Of a stretch of 64,000 nucleotides of DNA, positions 54,008 to 61,610 are shown one piece after another. Both the position numbers and the translations under genes were made by a program. The stretch comes from Hyphomicrobium_A sp965243865. GTDB lineage: Bacteria > Pseudomonadota > Alphaproteobacteria > Rhizobiales > Hyphomicrobiaceae. The notes beneath the pieces are model-generated. The model was not told where the DNA came from. It searched no databases and saw only the letters and a list, made by a program, of their open reading frames with translations. Positions within the stretch are counted from its first letter, which is position 1. The number at the start of each line of letters is the position of its first letter. The DNA lies in the NCBI RefSeq assembly GCF_965243865.1, contig NZ_OZ251603.1:1798001-1862000 (forward strand), in the 5' to 3' direction.

Positions 54008-54706
54008 GTGCACGCCACCAGATCCTGGCTCGTACTCACGGCAGTGTCAGTCTGCGCGGCCCTGGCCGCAACCAAAGCGTCTGCCCACCCGCACGTCTGG
54101 GTGACGATGCAGGAGACGGTGCTCTACGACAAAGGCAACATCACCGGCCTGCGCCAGGCGTGGACGTTCGACGAGATGTACACGCAGCAGGCCATCGAGG
54201 GCTTGGACAAGAACGGCGACGGCAAGTTCGATCGCGAGGAGCTGAAAGAGCTGGCGCAGGTCAACATCGATGGCCTCAAGGAGTTTGACTACTTCACCTA
54301 CGCCAAAGTCGGGACAAACCCGCTGAAGTTCAGCCCGCCCGTCGACTATTGGCTCGATTACACCGACAAAGGCATCCTCACACTCCACTTCACACTCCCG
54401 CTCGAAAAGCCCATCGAGGCCATCACCCCAGGATTCAACTTCGCGGTCTTCGACCCGAGCTACTTCATCGCCTTCGACTACGCCGAAACCGATCCCGTAA
54501 AGCTCGGCGCCAACGCACCGGCAGGCTGCAAGGCGGCCGTGCATGAGCCGGAAGAGGATAGCGATACGCAGCGCCTCAACGACGCCTTCTCCAGCGCGCT
54601 TGGCAAAGATGGTCAGCAGGGCGCCGGCGGTCCGATGGGCGTTGGTGGAACCGTCAGCATCGGCAGCAGCGGCGCAACCGTCACCGTTGATTGCGCCAAG
54701 TCGTAA
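54008..54706 (+). CDS. DUF1007 family secreted protein with EF-hand
   Basis: 232 residues from a GTG at 54008. A signal peptide ends at KASA (~26), then HPHVWV, the family hallmark. An EF-hand loop DKNGDGKFDREE at ~68-79 has all calcium-liganding positions. DUF1007 proteins (COG3683) are periplasmic components often near nickel, cobalt or zinc transport genes; here the neighbour is znuA, divergent by 130 bases. A metal-handling role is inferred. Confidence 0.85.
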   Translation: MHATRSWLVLTAVSVCAALAATKASAHPHVWVTMQETVLYDKGNITGLRQAWTFDEMYTQQAIEGLDKNGDGKFDREELKELAQVNIDGLKEFDYFTYAKVGTNPLKFSPPVDYWLDYTDKGILTLHFTLPLEKPIEAITPGFNFAVFDPSYFIAFDYAETDPVKLGANAPAGCKAAVHEPEEDSDTQRLNDAFSSALGKDGQQGAGGPMGVGGTVSIGSSGATVTVDCAKS

Positions 54707-54820
54707 TTCGCGTTCAGCATCAGTTGTTTGGCGTCAGAAGACGGATGCCCAGCACTCATGTAGAGTGCAGCTCGATCAGCTTTCATGCGGCTCCGGCCGC
54801 TTGCCCGAGGGGATGACGCG

Positions 54821-55885
54821 ATGGATCGGCGTGAGTTCCTGAAAACGACCGGCGCAGCGGCCGCTGCCGTAGCCGCCACGCAGGCTGTCGCGACGGAAGC
54901 TGGCGCCGCTCAAGCATCGGCAGCCCCGGCTGTAAGCACAGGTCTCAAAGAGCTTCGCCTCGCAATCCCCTTCAATGATGGCTTTGCCGGTCCGGCCGAC
55001 TATGCCCGTCGGCTTGCCCGCAACATCGGCGACCTGAGCGCCGGCCGCATTCGCGTTGCACCGGCATTCGGCATCGCAAATGCTGCCGACGCTGTGCGCG
55101 CAGGCGACGCCGATCTTTTCTTTGATATGGCCGACAGCCAGCTCGATATGCACCGCGCCTTTGCCTATTTCGCCGGCCTGCCCGGCGACCAAGGCGTGTC
55201 TCCGCGCGATTTGCAGACCTGGATCACCGTAGGCGGCGGCCAAGCGCTTTGGGATGACCTTGCGGCCGAAACGGATGTGAAGCCGCTTCTTGCCGCCCAT
55301 ACCGGATCACAGAGCCTCATGCTCGCGACGCGCCACGTCGAAGCGATGGCGACACTGGCCGGGCGCAAAACCCATGTCACCGGACTGGCGCGTGACGTCG
55401 CTCAAGGCCTGGGATTGGAAGTCGTCTCGCTGCCTGCGGACGCCATCGCCGCAGCGATGCGAGCAGGCGAGATTGAGATCGCCGAATGCGGTGGCGCGAT
55501 TGTCAGCTACGCGCTGCAGATTCCTGCAGCCGCGCCTTACCTCACAGGCACCAGCATCAACCAGAACGGCAGCGCGATGCTCCTCGGCGTCCGCCGCGGG
55601 CTTTGGGATGGTCTTGATGCCGGCGAGCAGAACATGATCAGCGCGGCAGCAGCAGCGGAGTTCCAGCTGTCGCTCTCCGAGGAAGAAGCGCACCGCCCCA
55701 TGCTCTATCCCACACCCAGCCATGAGCGCACTTGGCCGATCTCAGCAGAGCTTAACCACGCCATTCAGCGCGTGGCAGCGGCGGTCGTTGCGCACGCCGC
55801 AGGCACAGACGCAACGTCCCGGCGCATCGCCGCCAGCTACGCTGCCTTCCGCACACGCGCGGGCAGCGACCGCGCATCCGCCTGA
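54821..55885 (+). CDS. Tat-exported TRAP transporter-type substrate-binding protein
   Basis: 354 residues from the ATG at 54821, with a Tat signal (MDRREFLKTTG) ending near AQASA. The body resembles the DctP/TAXI-like periplasmic binding fold (AIPFNDGFAGPADYARRLARNI in parts, LFFDMADSQLD, RDVAQGLGLEVVSLPADAI). No TRAP membrane genes lie near, so the ligand and partner are unknown. Confidence 0.8.
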   Translation: MDRREFLKTTGAAAAAVAATQAVATEAGAAQASAAPAVSTGLKELRLAIPFNDGFAGPADYARRLARNIGDLSAGRIRVAPAFGIANAADAVRAGDADLFFDMADSQLDMHRAFAYFAGLPGDQGVSPRDLQTWITVGGGQALWDDLAAETDVKPLLAAHTGSQSLMLATRHVEAMATLAGRKTHVTGLARDVAQGLGLEVVSLPADAIAAAMRAGEIEIAECGGAIVSYALQIPAAAPYLTGTSINQNGSAMLLGVRRGLWDGLDAGEQNMISAAAAAEFQLSLSEEEAHRPMLYPTPSHERTWPISAELNHAIQRVAAAVVAHAAGTDATSRRIAASYAAFRTRAGSDRASA

Positions 55886-56001
55886 ACCACGCGGCGCACT
55901 AACTTATTTCTGCGGTGAGCTGTCGCAGCAGCCCATCCGTCAATATTTTGCTGCATCCCACTGACTGATGATGGCCTCGGCCACTCACCAGGGGGAAGTT
56001 A

Positions 56002-56307
56002 ATGAATATTGCGCGCGTAGCTGCCTTGAGTATCGCATTGCCGGCAGCATCCATGGCGATTGCCGAAGAGCTCAAGCTCCCGCCCGAAGTCACACCAGCT
56101 CTACGCGCAGCATGCGAGGGCGATGTGCGCCGCATCGGCTGCCTCGGCCCATCGCCCACCTACGCCAAGGTGAAAAGCTGCGTCATCGCCCGCTACATGA
56201 AGCTCGGCACCAAGTGCAAGATGCAGCTCGCAGTCGCCGGCTACTCCGGCCCGTCGAACGTGCCGAAGTCGGTCAAAGGACCGCTTCTCGAAGCGTCTGC
56301 AAAATAA
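56002..56307 (+). CDS. Small secreted Cys-containing protein
   Basis: 101 residues; GGGGGAAG precedes the ATG. Signal peptide ends near AIAEE (~22). The mature protein has a four-cysteine pattern (RAACEGDVRRIGC, KSCVIARYMKLGTKC) like the Cys-rich repeat of small periplasmic proteins in this order. Function unknown. It is followed by a hairpin. Confidence 0.75.
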   Translation: MNIARVAALSIALPAASMAIAEELKLPPEVTPALRAACEGDVRRIGCLGPSPTYAKVKSCVIARYMKLGTKCKMQLAVAGYSGPSNVPKSVKGPLLEASAK

Positions 56308-56319
56308 TCGAAGAAAATG

Positions 56320-56347
56320 CGCGGGCCGGGATCACGTCTGGCCCGCG
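56320..56347. terminator. Hairpin after the small Cys protein gene
   Basis: CGCGGGCC (56320-56327) and GGCCCGCG (56340-56347) form an 8-bp stem, flanked by AAAAT and ATTTC. The flanks give it a weak bidirectional terminator character; sgaA converges from the right (its stop is at 56354). Confidence 0.55.
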
Positions 56348-56353
56348 ATTTCA

Positions 56354-57547
56354 TTAAGCCGCTTTAGCGGTGGCCGGGCGTGCGGTCTCGGCGATATACG
56401 CCATCGCCTCCGCGACGCCGCCCTTTTCGTGCGGCACGCCAGCAAGCTCCAGCCCCATCTCGACACCCGTCAGCGCACCCAGAATAGTGAGCTCGTTCGT
56501 GTATCCGAGATGGCCGATGCGGAACGCCTTGCCGGCCAGCTTATTGAGCCCCGTGCCGAGCGACATGTTGAAGTTCTCGAGCACCAGCTTGCGGAATGTA
56601 TCGGCGTTGTGCCCGTCTGGCATCGTCACCGCCGTCACCGCGGGCGAATGACCGCGCGCATCGCGGCACCACGTCTCGAGGCCCCAGCCACGCACCGCCC
56701 GGCGCGTCGCCTCGGCAAGACGCTCGTGGCGCGCAAATACGTTGTCGAGGCCTTCCTCGTGCAGCATCGCGATCGCCTCGGAGAGACCGAACAGCAGCCC
56801 CACCGGCGGCGTATAGGGGAACGTGCCCGTCGGATTGATCGCGAGCATGTCGTCCCAATTCCAGTACGAGCGCGGCAGCTTCGCCTTCTTCGACGCGGCA
56901 ATCGCCTTCGGGCTGACCGCCGTGAACGACATGCCCGGCGGCAGCATCAGGCCCTTTTGCGAACCCGAGATGGCGACGTCGATGCCCCACTCGTCAAAGC
57001 GCAGGTCCATCGCCGCGAGCGACGAAATCGCATCGACCATCAGCAGCGCCGGATGCTTCGCCGCATCCATCGCCCGGCGCATGTCGTCGATCCACGTGCG
57101 CGCACCCGTCGAGGTCTCGTTGTGCACCACGCACACGGCCTTGATCTGATGCGAGCCGTCCTTCTTGAGGCGCGCTTCCAGCGCGTTCGCATCGCCGCCC
57201 GCATGCCAGTCGGTCGGCAGCACCTCGGGCTTCAGCCCCATGCGCTCGGCCATATTGCGCCACAGCACGGCGAACTGCCCGGTCTCGATCACCAAAATCT
57301 GGTCGCCAGGCGACAACGTGTTGACGAACGCCGCCTCCCACGCGCCCGTACCGGACGAGGGATAAATGATGACGGGGCTCTGCGTCTTGAAAATCGTTTT
57401 GACGTCAGCGAAGAGCTTCTGCCCGAATTCGCAGAATGTCGGACCGCGGTGATCCAGCATCTGCCGCGACATGGCATTGAGGATTCGCTCCGGCACCGGC
57501 GTCGGTCCAGGTATCTGCAGGAAGTGGCGGCCGGTCTGGTTGGCCAT
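56354..57547 (-). CDS. sgaA: Serine-glyoxylate aminotransferase
   Basis: 397 residues from the ATG at 57547 with GAGGGGAA upstream. Class V PLP enzyme: IPGPTPVPERI, YPSSGTGAWEAAF, DAISSLAAMD and the PLP Lys K198 in SGSQKGLMLPPG. It converts serine and glyoxylate to hydroxypyruvate and glycine, a key step of the serine cycle in methylotrophs, and also acts in photorespiration-type metabolism. hprA lies 2.4 kb away on the same strand. Confidence 0.93.
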   Translation of the reverse strand: MANQTGRHFLQIPGPTPVPERILNAMSRQMLDHRGPTFCEFGQKLFADVKTIFKTQSPVIIYPSSGTGAWEAAFVNTLSPGDQILVIETGQFAVLWRNMAERMGLKPEVLPTDWHAGGDANALEARLKKDGSHQIKAVCVVHNETSTGARTWIDDMRRAMDAAKHPALLMVDAISSLAAMDLRFDEWGIDVAISGSQKGLMLPPGMSFTAVSPKAIAASKKAKLPRSYWNWDDMLAINPTGTFPYTPPVGLLFGLSEAIAMLHEEGLDNVFARHERLAEATRRAVRGWGLETWCRDARGHSPAVTAVTMPDGHNADTFRKLVLENFNMSLGTGLNKLAGKAFRIGHLGYTNELTILGALTGVEMGLELAGVPHEKGGVAEAMAYIAETARPATAKAA

Positions 57548-57661
57548 GTGCGTTCCCCTCGGCATGCTCTACGTTTTCCGCAGCATCTCCTTGCGGCGCC
57601 ACCCCGGTAGAAACCGGGTACGAGGCACCCCTCGAGGCTTCTTTTATCTGCGGAAGGAGCA

Positions 57662-57691
57662 GCTATAGGTATGAAAGCAAAGAGCCGTCAA
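57662..57691 (-). promoter_or_regulatory. Candidate sigma70 promoter of sgaA
   Basis: Reading on the minus strand: TTGACG (57691-57686), an 18-base spacer and TATAGC (57667-57662). Both boxes are close to the consensus. It would give a leader of about 108 bases before the sgaA ATG. Confidence 0.5.
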
Positions 57692-57832
57692 GCCACCTGC
57701 ACGAGGATTGAGCACAATGCCACGGCCCGCTGTGGGCTGTCGGAACCAGGCACCTGGCCAAGATATACCGCCTTGACGCGCAGCTGCTTCCTCGCACACC
57801 GCCTACACGACGCAATTGGAGCCATCTAAAGT

Positions 57833-59176
57833 ATGAGCCGACCGCTTCCCAGCGACCTCACCGCGCTCTCTGCCACGGCCGCCGCGGCCGCAATCAAGGA
57901 GGGGGCGATTTCCTCCGTTGATCTCGTCAGCGCGTGCCTTGAACGCATCACCGAGCGCGAGCCAGAGGTCGGCGCCTGGGCGCATCTCGACCCTGAACTT
58001 GCCGTATCTCAAGCGCGCGAAGCAGATGCGCAGCTCGCCCGTGGCGATGATGTCGGCCCCCTGCACGGCGTCCCCATCGGCGTCAAAGACATCTTCGACA
58101 CTGCCGACTACCCGACCGAAAACGGATGCCCCATCTTTGCCGGACGTCGTCCCGAGCGCGACGCAACGTGCGTCGCCGCCCTGCGCGCAGCGGGCGCCAT
58201 TATCATTGGCAAGACGGTCACAACGGAGCTTGCGCTATTGACGCCCGCTCGCACGCGCAATCCCATCAATCTCGGCCACACGCCCGGCGGATCGTCGGCA
58301 GGTTCGGCCGCCGCCGTTGCAGATCACATGATCCCGGCAGCGCTCGGCAGCCAGACGGCCGGATCCATCATCCGCCCCGCTTCCTTCTGCGGCGTCTACG
58401 GCTTCAAGCCGACGCTTGGCCTCGTCCCGCGCGCGGGCGTGCTGATGCAGTCGCACACGCTCGATACCGTGGGCATCTACGGCCGCTCGATTGAGGATGT
58501 GGCCCTTCTCACTGACAGCATGGCGGCACTTGAGCCCGATGATGAAGTGAGCTTCCGCCGCAGCCGCCCAGGGCTGCTCGCCACGGCGCGCGCCCGCCCA
58601 CCTGTCCCGCCACGCTTCGCCTTCGTGAAGCCTCCGCCCTGGTCGGATGCCGATCCCGAAATGCAGGTCGCATTCGAAGCTCTCATCGCCCGCCTAGGCG
58701 ACCGCGCCGTCGAGATCGACATACCAGTGCTGGCCGATGTCATCGAATGGCAGCGCATCGTGCAGCTCGCCGAGAATGCCCATTATTATGGCCCGCTGCT
58801 GGACGAAGCCCCGCAGCACATCTCCCCTGGCCTCACTCAACGGCTGAAAGAAGGTCGCGCAGTCGACGCACAGACTTACTTGCGATCGATCACCGGCCGC
58901 GAGCCAGCCTACCGCACCATCGCCACGGCCATGCGCGGTTTCAGCGCCATCCTCACCGCCGCCGCATTGGGACCAGCGCCAGAAGGCTTCACCATCACCG
59001 GGAGCCCGATCATGAATGGCCTGTGGACCTACCTCGGCATGCCCGCGCTATCACTGCCACTGCTCGAAGCGAAGGGTTTGCCCGTCGGCGTTCAGCTGGT
59101 CGGCCTCCGCCACGACGACGCGCGCCTGCTGCGCACCGGACGTTGGCTGGCAGACGCGGCGAGTGACCAGAGCTGA
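57833..59176 (+). CDS. Amidase, amidase-signature family
   Basis: 447 residues. The Ser-cisSer-Lys triad is visible: K85 in GVPIGVKDIFD, the Ser pair in PGGSSAGSAAAV (154-155) and nucleophile S178 in GSQTAGSIIRPAS. The usual GSDTGGS is altered to GSQTAGS, but the nucleophile remains. Substrate unknown; the fold is that of GatA, AtzF and general aliphatic amidases. It stands between sgaA and hprA on the opposite strand. Confidence 0.88.
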   Translation: MSRPLPSDLTALSATAAAAAIKEGAISSVDLVSACLERITEREPEVGAWAHLDPELAVSQAREADAQLARGDDVGPLHGVPIGVKDIFDTADYPTENGCPIFAGRRPERDATCVAALRAAGAIIIGKTVTTELALLTPARTRNPINLGHTPGGSSAGSAAAVADHMIPAALGSQTAGSIIRPASFCGVYGFKPTLGLVPRAGVLMQSHTLDTVGIYGRSIEDVALLTDSMAALEPDDEVSFRRSRPGLLATARARPPVPPRFAFVKPPPWSDADPEMQVAFEALIARLGDRAVEIDIPVLADVIEWQRIVQLAENAHYYGPLLDEAPQHISPGLTQRLKEGRAVDAQTYLRSITGREPAYRTIATAMRGFSAILTAAALGPAPEGFTITGSPIMNGLWTYLGMPALSLPLLEAKGLPVGVQLVGLRHDDARLLRTGRWLADAASDQS

Positions 59177-59183
59177 AGCGCGA

Positions 59184-59495
59184 CTAGTCCGCGGCAGGCC
59201 ACGCCGCCCACGGGAATGGCTTCTCGTCACTGACGAAGGTGAGGAATTTGGCGGTGTCCGCGACCCATTTCGCCAGCGAGCTGCCGAACTTCACCAGCTG
59301 TCCGTTGGGCTCACCCGAGAACAATAGCCACAGGAATTGCGCGATCGCTGTCACGCACAGAAGAGTCTGCGCAATCCCGAACGCCAGCGCCAGAAGCAGC
59401 ATGTAGAGGCCGCGCATCCACACGGCGATGTCGCCGAAGGAAGACTTGCGCTCCGGCGTCACGGCGCCGGTTGAGGTCTGCTCGATAGGTTCCAT
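59184..59495 (-). CDS. DUF4389 family membrane protein
   Basis: 103 residues with a double membrane helix (MRGLYMLLLALAFGIAQTLLCVTAIAQFLWLLF in pieces), then GEPNGQLVKFGSSLAKWV and KPFPWAAWP, the DUF4389 hallmarks. Function unknown. Its stop lies a few bases past the amidase stop (convergent). It is downstream of the VOC gene on the same strand by about 100 bases. Confidence 0.85.
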   Translation of the reverse strand: MEPIEQTSTGAVTPERKSSFGDIAVWMRGLYMLLLALAFGIAQTLLCVTAIAQFLWLLFSGEPNGQLVKFGSSLAKWVADTAKFLTFVSDEKPFPWAAWPAAD

Positions 59496-59594
59496 GGCAG
59501 TGCTCCTCTCTGTGTCGCCTCGCCAGCCGGCAGAGCGCGACGCCTCGACTCACTCCATCTCCCCCGATAATCCCTCCGTAGTCTTACCTTTTGA

Positions 59595-59978
59595 TTAGCC
59601 CTTTTCGCCCGTCTGCGCGAGCTGAAACACATTGCCCTCCGGATCGCGCCCATCGCACAGCAACCCCGTCAGGCCCGGATACTGCTTGATTTCGCCAATG
59701 CTGACGCCCACCGCGATCAGCTTCTCGCGCGTTTCGGCAATCGGTGTGTCGATCGCAAACACGATCTTTGCGTTGCTGCCTTCGCCGGGGCGCCCCTCCG
59801 CATCGCGGTAGGGAAGCCCCACGCGGTGCAACGCCAGCTCGCAGGCGCCCGCCTTTAGCACCGCCCACTCGCCGGCGATGTGCTGCAGGAGCGGAAAGCC
59901 GAACGCCTGCCGGTAGAATTCCGACAGGCGCTCGACGTCTTGAACATAAAGAATGATGCGCGCGAGCTTGACGCTCAT
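59595..59978 (-). CDS. VOC (glyoxalase-fold) protein
   Basis: 127 residues. The vicinal-oxygen-chelate fold is evident from ARIILYVQDVERLSEFYRQAFG and DPEGNVFQLAQTGEK. It starts nine bases after hprA stops, so it shares its transcript. It may be a lyase or antibiotic-type VOC protein; the metal ligands are not clearly assigned. Confidence 0.87.
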   Translation of the reverse strand: MSVKLARIILYVQDVERLSEFYRQAFGFPLLQHIAGEWAVLKAGACELALHRVGLPYRDAEGRPGEGSNAKIVFAIDTPIAETREKLIAVGVSIGEIKQYPGLTGLLCDGRDPEGNVFQLAQTGEKG

Positions 59979-59987
59979 GGCGATCTC

Positions 59988-60956
59988 TTACGCCAGCTTG
60001 AATGGCATATCCTTGCCGGCGAAGAACGCGTCGATGTTGTCGAGCGCTTCGAAGCCCATCTGATTGCGCGCTTCGATTGCCGCCGATCCCAGGTGCGGGA
60101 ACAGGAACGTGTTCGGCAGGTCGTAGTAGCCCTCGTTGATATTGGGCTCGCCCGCGAACACATCGAGGCCGGCATAGCCGAGACGCCCCGATTTCAGCGC
60201 CGCGATCATGTCCTCGTCCTTCACCAGGTCGCCGCGCGCAGTGTTCACGACGATGGCGCCCTGCGGCAGCTTCTCGATCACGTCCTTGTTGAAGAAATAG
60301 CGCGTCTCCGGCGTGGACGGCGCGTTGATCGAGAAGAACTGCGACACGCCGAGCAGGCTGTCGAGGCTGTCGTGATACGTAGCGTTGTACTTCGCTTCGA
60401 CCTCGGGCTTCGCGCGGTAGATGTCGTAGTAGTGGATGTTCATGTCGAAGCCGCGGGCGCGCTGCGCCAGCGCCTGGCCGATCTTGCCGAAGCCGTAGAT
60501 GCCCAGATTCTTGTTGTCGAGGCGCTGGCCGACGAGCTGCAGCGGCTGCCAGCCCGGCCAGGAGTGCGTGCGGATCATGCGCTCACCCTCGGAGGCGCGG
60601 CGCGCCGAACCGAGCAGCAGCAGCATGGCGATCTCGGCCGTGGCGACCGTGACACCGTGCGGCGCGTTGCCCACCTTGATGCCGCGTGCCTTGCAGGCTT
60701 CCAGATCGATGTGGTCGAAGCCGATCGAGAACGTCGAGATGCACTTGATGTTCTCGGGCACCCGGTCGATCACCGCTTTCGGGCATTTCTCGTTCAGGGT
60801 TAGCAGGATCGCATCTACCGACTTCGCCGTTTCCAGCATCTCGTCGACGGTGATCTTGGGGTTGTCGCCGTGGGCGATGACATCATAGCTCTCGCGGGCG
60901 CGGGCCATGACGGCCTCCGGCAGAGGCCAGGTGATCAGGATTTTTTTCTTGCTCAT
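59988..60956 (-). CDS. hprA: Hydroxypyruvate reductase / D-glycerate dehydrogenase
   Basis: 322 residues, the length of the Hyphomicrobium methylovorum enzyme, which it strongly resembles from memory (KKKILITWPLPEA, SIGFDHIDLEACKARG). NADH motif GIYGFGKIG at 152-160; catalytic R241, E270 and H288 form the triad. It reduces hydroxypyruvate to D-glycerate in the serine cycle. With sgaA this marks a methylotroph. It is followed by the VOC gene. Confidence 0.95.
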   Translation of the reverse strand: MSKKKILITWPLPEAVMARARESYDVIAHGDNPKITVDEMLETAKSVDAILLTLNEKCPKAVIDRVPENIKCISTFSIGFDHIDLEACKARGIKVGNAPHGVTVATAEIAMLLLLGSARRASEGERMIRTHSWPGWQPLQLVGQRLDNKNLGIYGFGKIGQALAQRARGFDMNIHYYDIYRAKPEVEAKYNATYHDSLDSLLGVSQFFSINAPSTPETRYFFNKDVIEKLPQGAIVVNTARGDLVKDEDMIAALKSGRLGYAGLDVFAGEPNINEGYYDLPNTFLFPHLGSAAIEARNQMGFEALDNIDAFFAGKDMPFKLA

Positions 60957-61175
60957 GGGACGTCTCCCCCGGGAAGGTCAACCTGTTGCGGGACTAAAGT
61001 CGAAGCCCGCTCGATACATGGCCGCGATCCATGCCGCAATGGCTCCCGCCTGACAAGCGCAGCGACACGTTGGGCAACGCTTTCTTCACCATACCGGGGC
61101 GAAAATCGGCCCCTCGCATGCTGCGCTGCCGAAAGACCCTGCGAAACTTCTCCCTCTCAAGCGGAGCTGACCTCC

Positions 61176-61544
61176 ATGCTGAGAGCAATCGTTCTCACGC
61201 TCGCCGTGCTGGCGGGGGCTAAAATCTGGGCCCAGGATCGCCTCTACCGCGACGGCGCCGAGGAAGCGCTGATCCGCGCCTACCGCGAGCGCGCGATCGC
61301 CGCGTGCCAGAGCACCAACATGCCCGTCTCCGGCATCGCTGCCCCGCTTTGGACACGCCCCAGCACGGTCGACCTCGTCATCGGCCGCTCCAACGTCGAC
61401 GTACGCATCTGGCAGCTCGCCAACGAGCGCTGGCCGCTACGCTTCAAGCACCCCCACGTGGTCCTGACACTCGCCAACGCTGGCACCGCCCCCGTCTGCG
61501 AATACGACGTGATCGAGGAGCGCGCCTACGTCACCCAGATGTAG
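61176..61544 (+). CDS. Small secreted or membrane-anchored protein
   Basis: 122 residues from the ATG at 61176 (GGAG upstream). A short hydrophobic N-terminus (AIVLTLAVLAGAKIWAQ) is a signal or anchor. The rest is neutral, with two cysteines (AACQST and PVCEYD) that may pair. I recognise no family. A longer frame upstream lacks a ribosome-binding site. It is divergent from hprA. Confidence 0.7.
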   Translation: MLRAIVLTLAVLAGAKIWAQDRLYRDGAEEALIRAYRERAIAACQSTNMPVSGIAAPLWTRPSTVDLVIGRSNVDVRIWQLANERWPLRFKHPHVVLTLANAGTAPVCEYDVIEERAYVTQM

Positions 61545-61552
61545 CCAGGCAA

Positions 61553-61590
61553 CAAAAAGCGCCGGCAGCCTCTTTCAAGACCGCCGGCGC
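61553..61590 (-). terminator. Intrinsic terminator of the TonB-dependent receptor gene
   Basis: On the minus strand GCGCCGGC / GCCGGCGC (61583-61590 with 61559-61566) forms an 8-bp stem with a 16-base loop and is followed by GCTTTTTGTT. It lies 21 bases after the receptor stop. Confidence 0.85.
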
Positions 61591-61610
61591 CCGGGAGAAC
61601 TGAGACCGAC

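Noticed and set aside
56429..57610. 393-codon frame antisense to sgaA
   Set aside because: Arg/His-rich antisense of a certain gene.
59880..60803. 307-codon plus-strand frame opposite VOC and hprA
   Set aside because: Antisense to hprA, which is certain; no domain visible.
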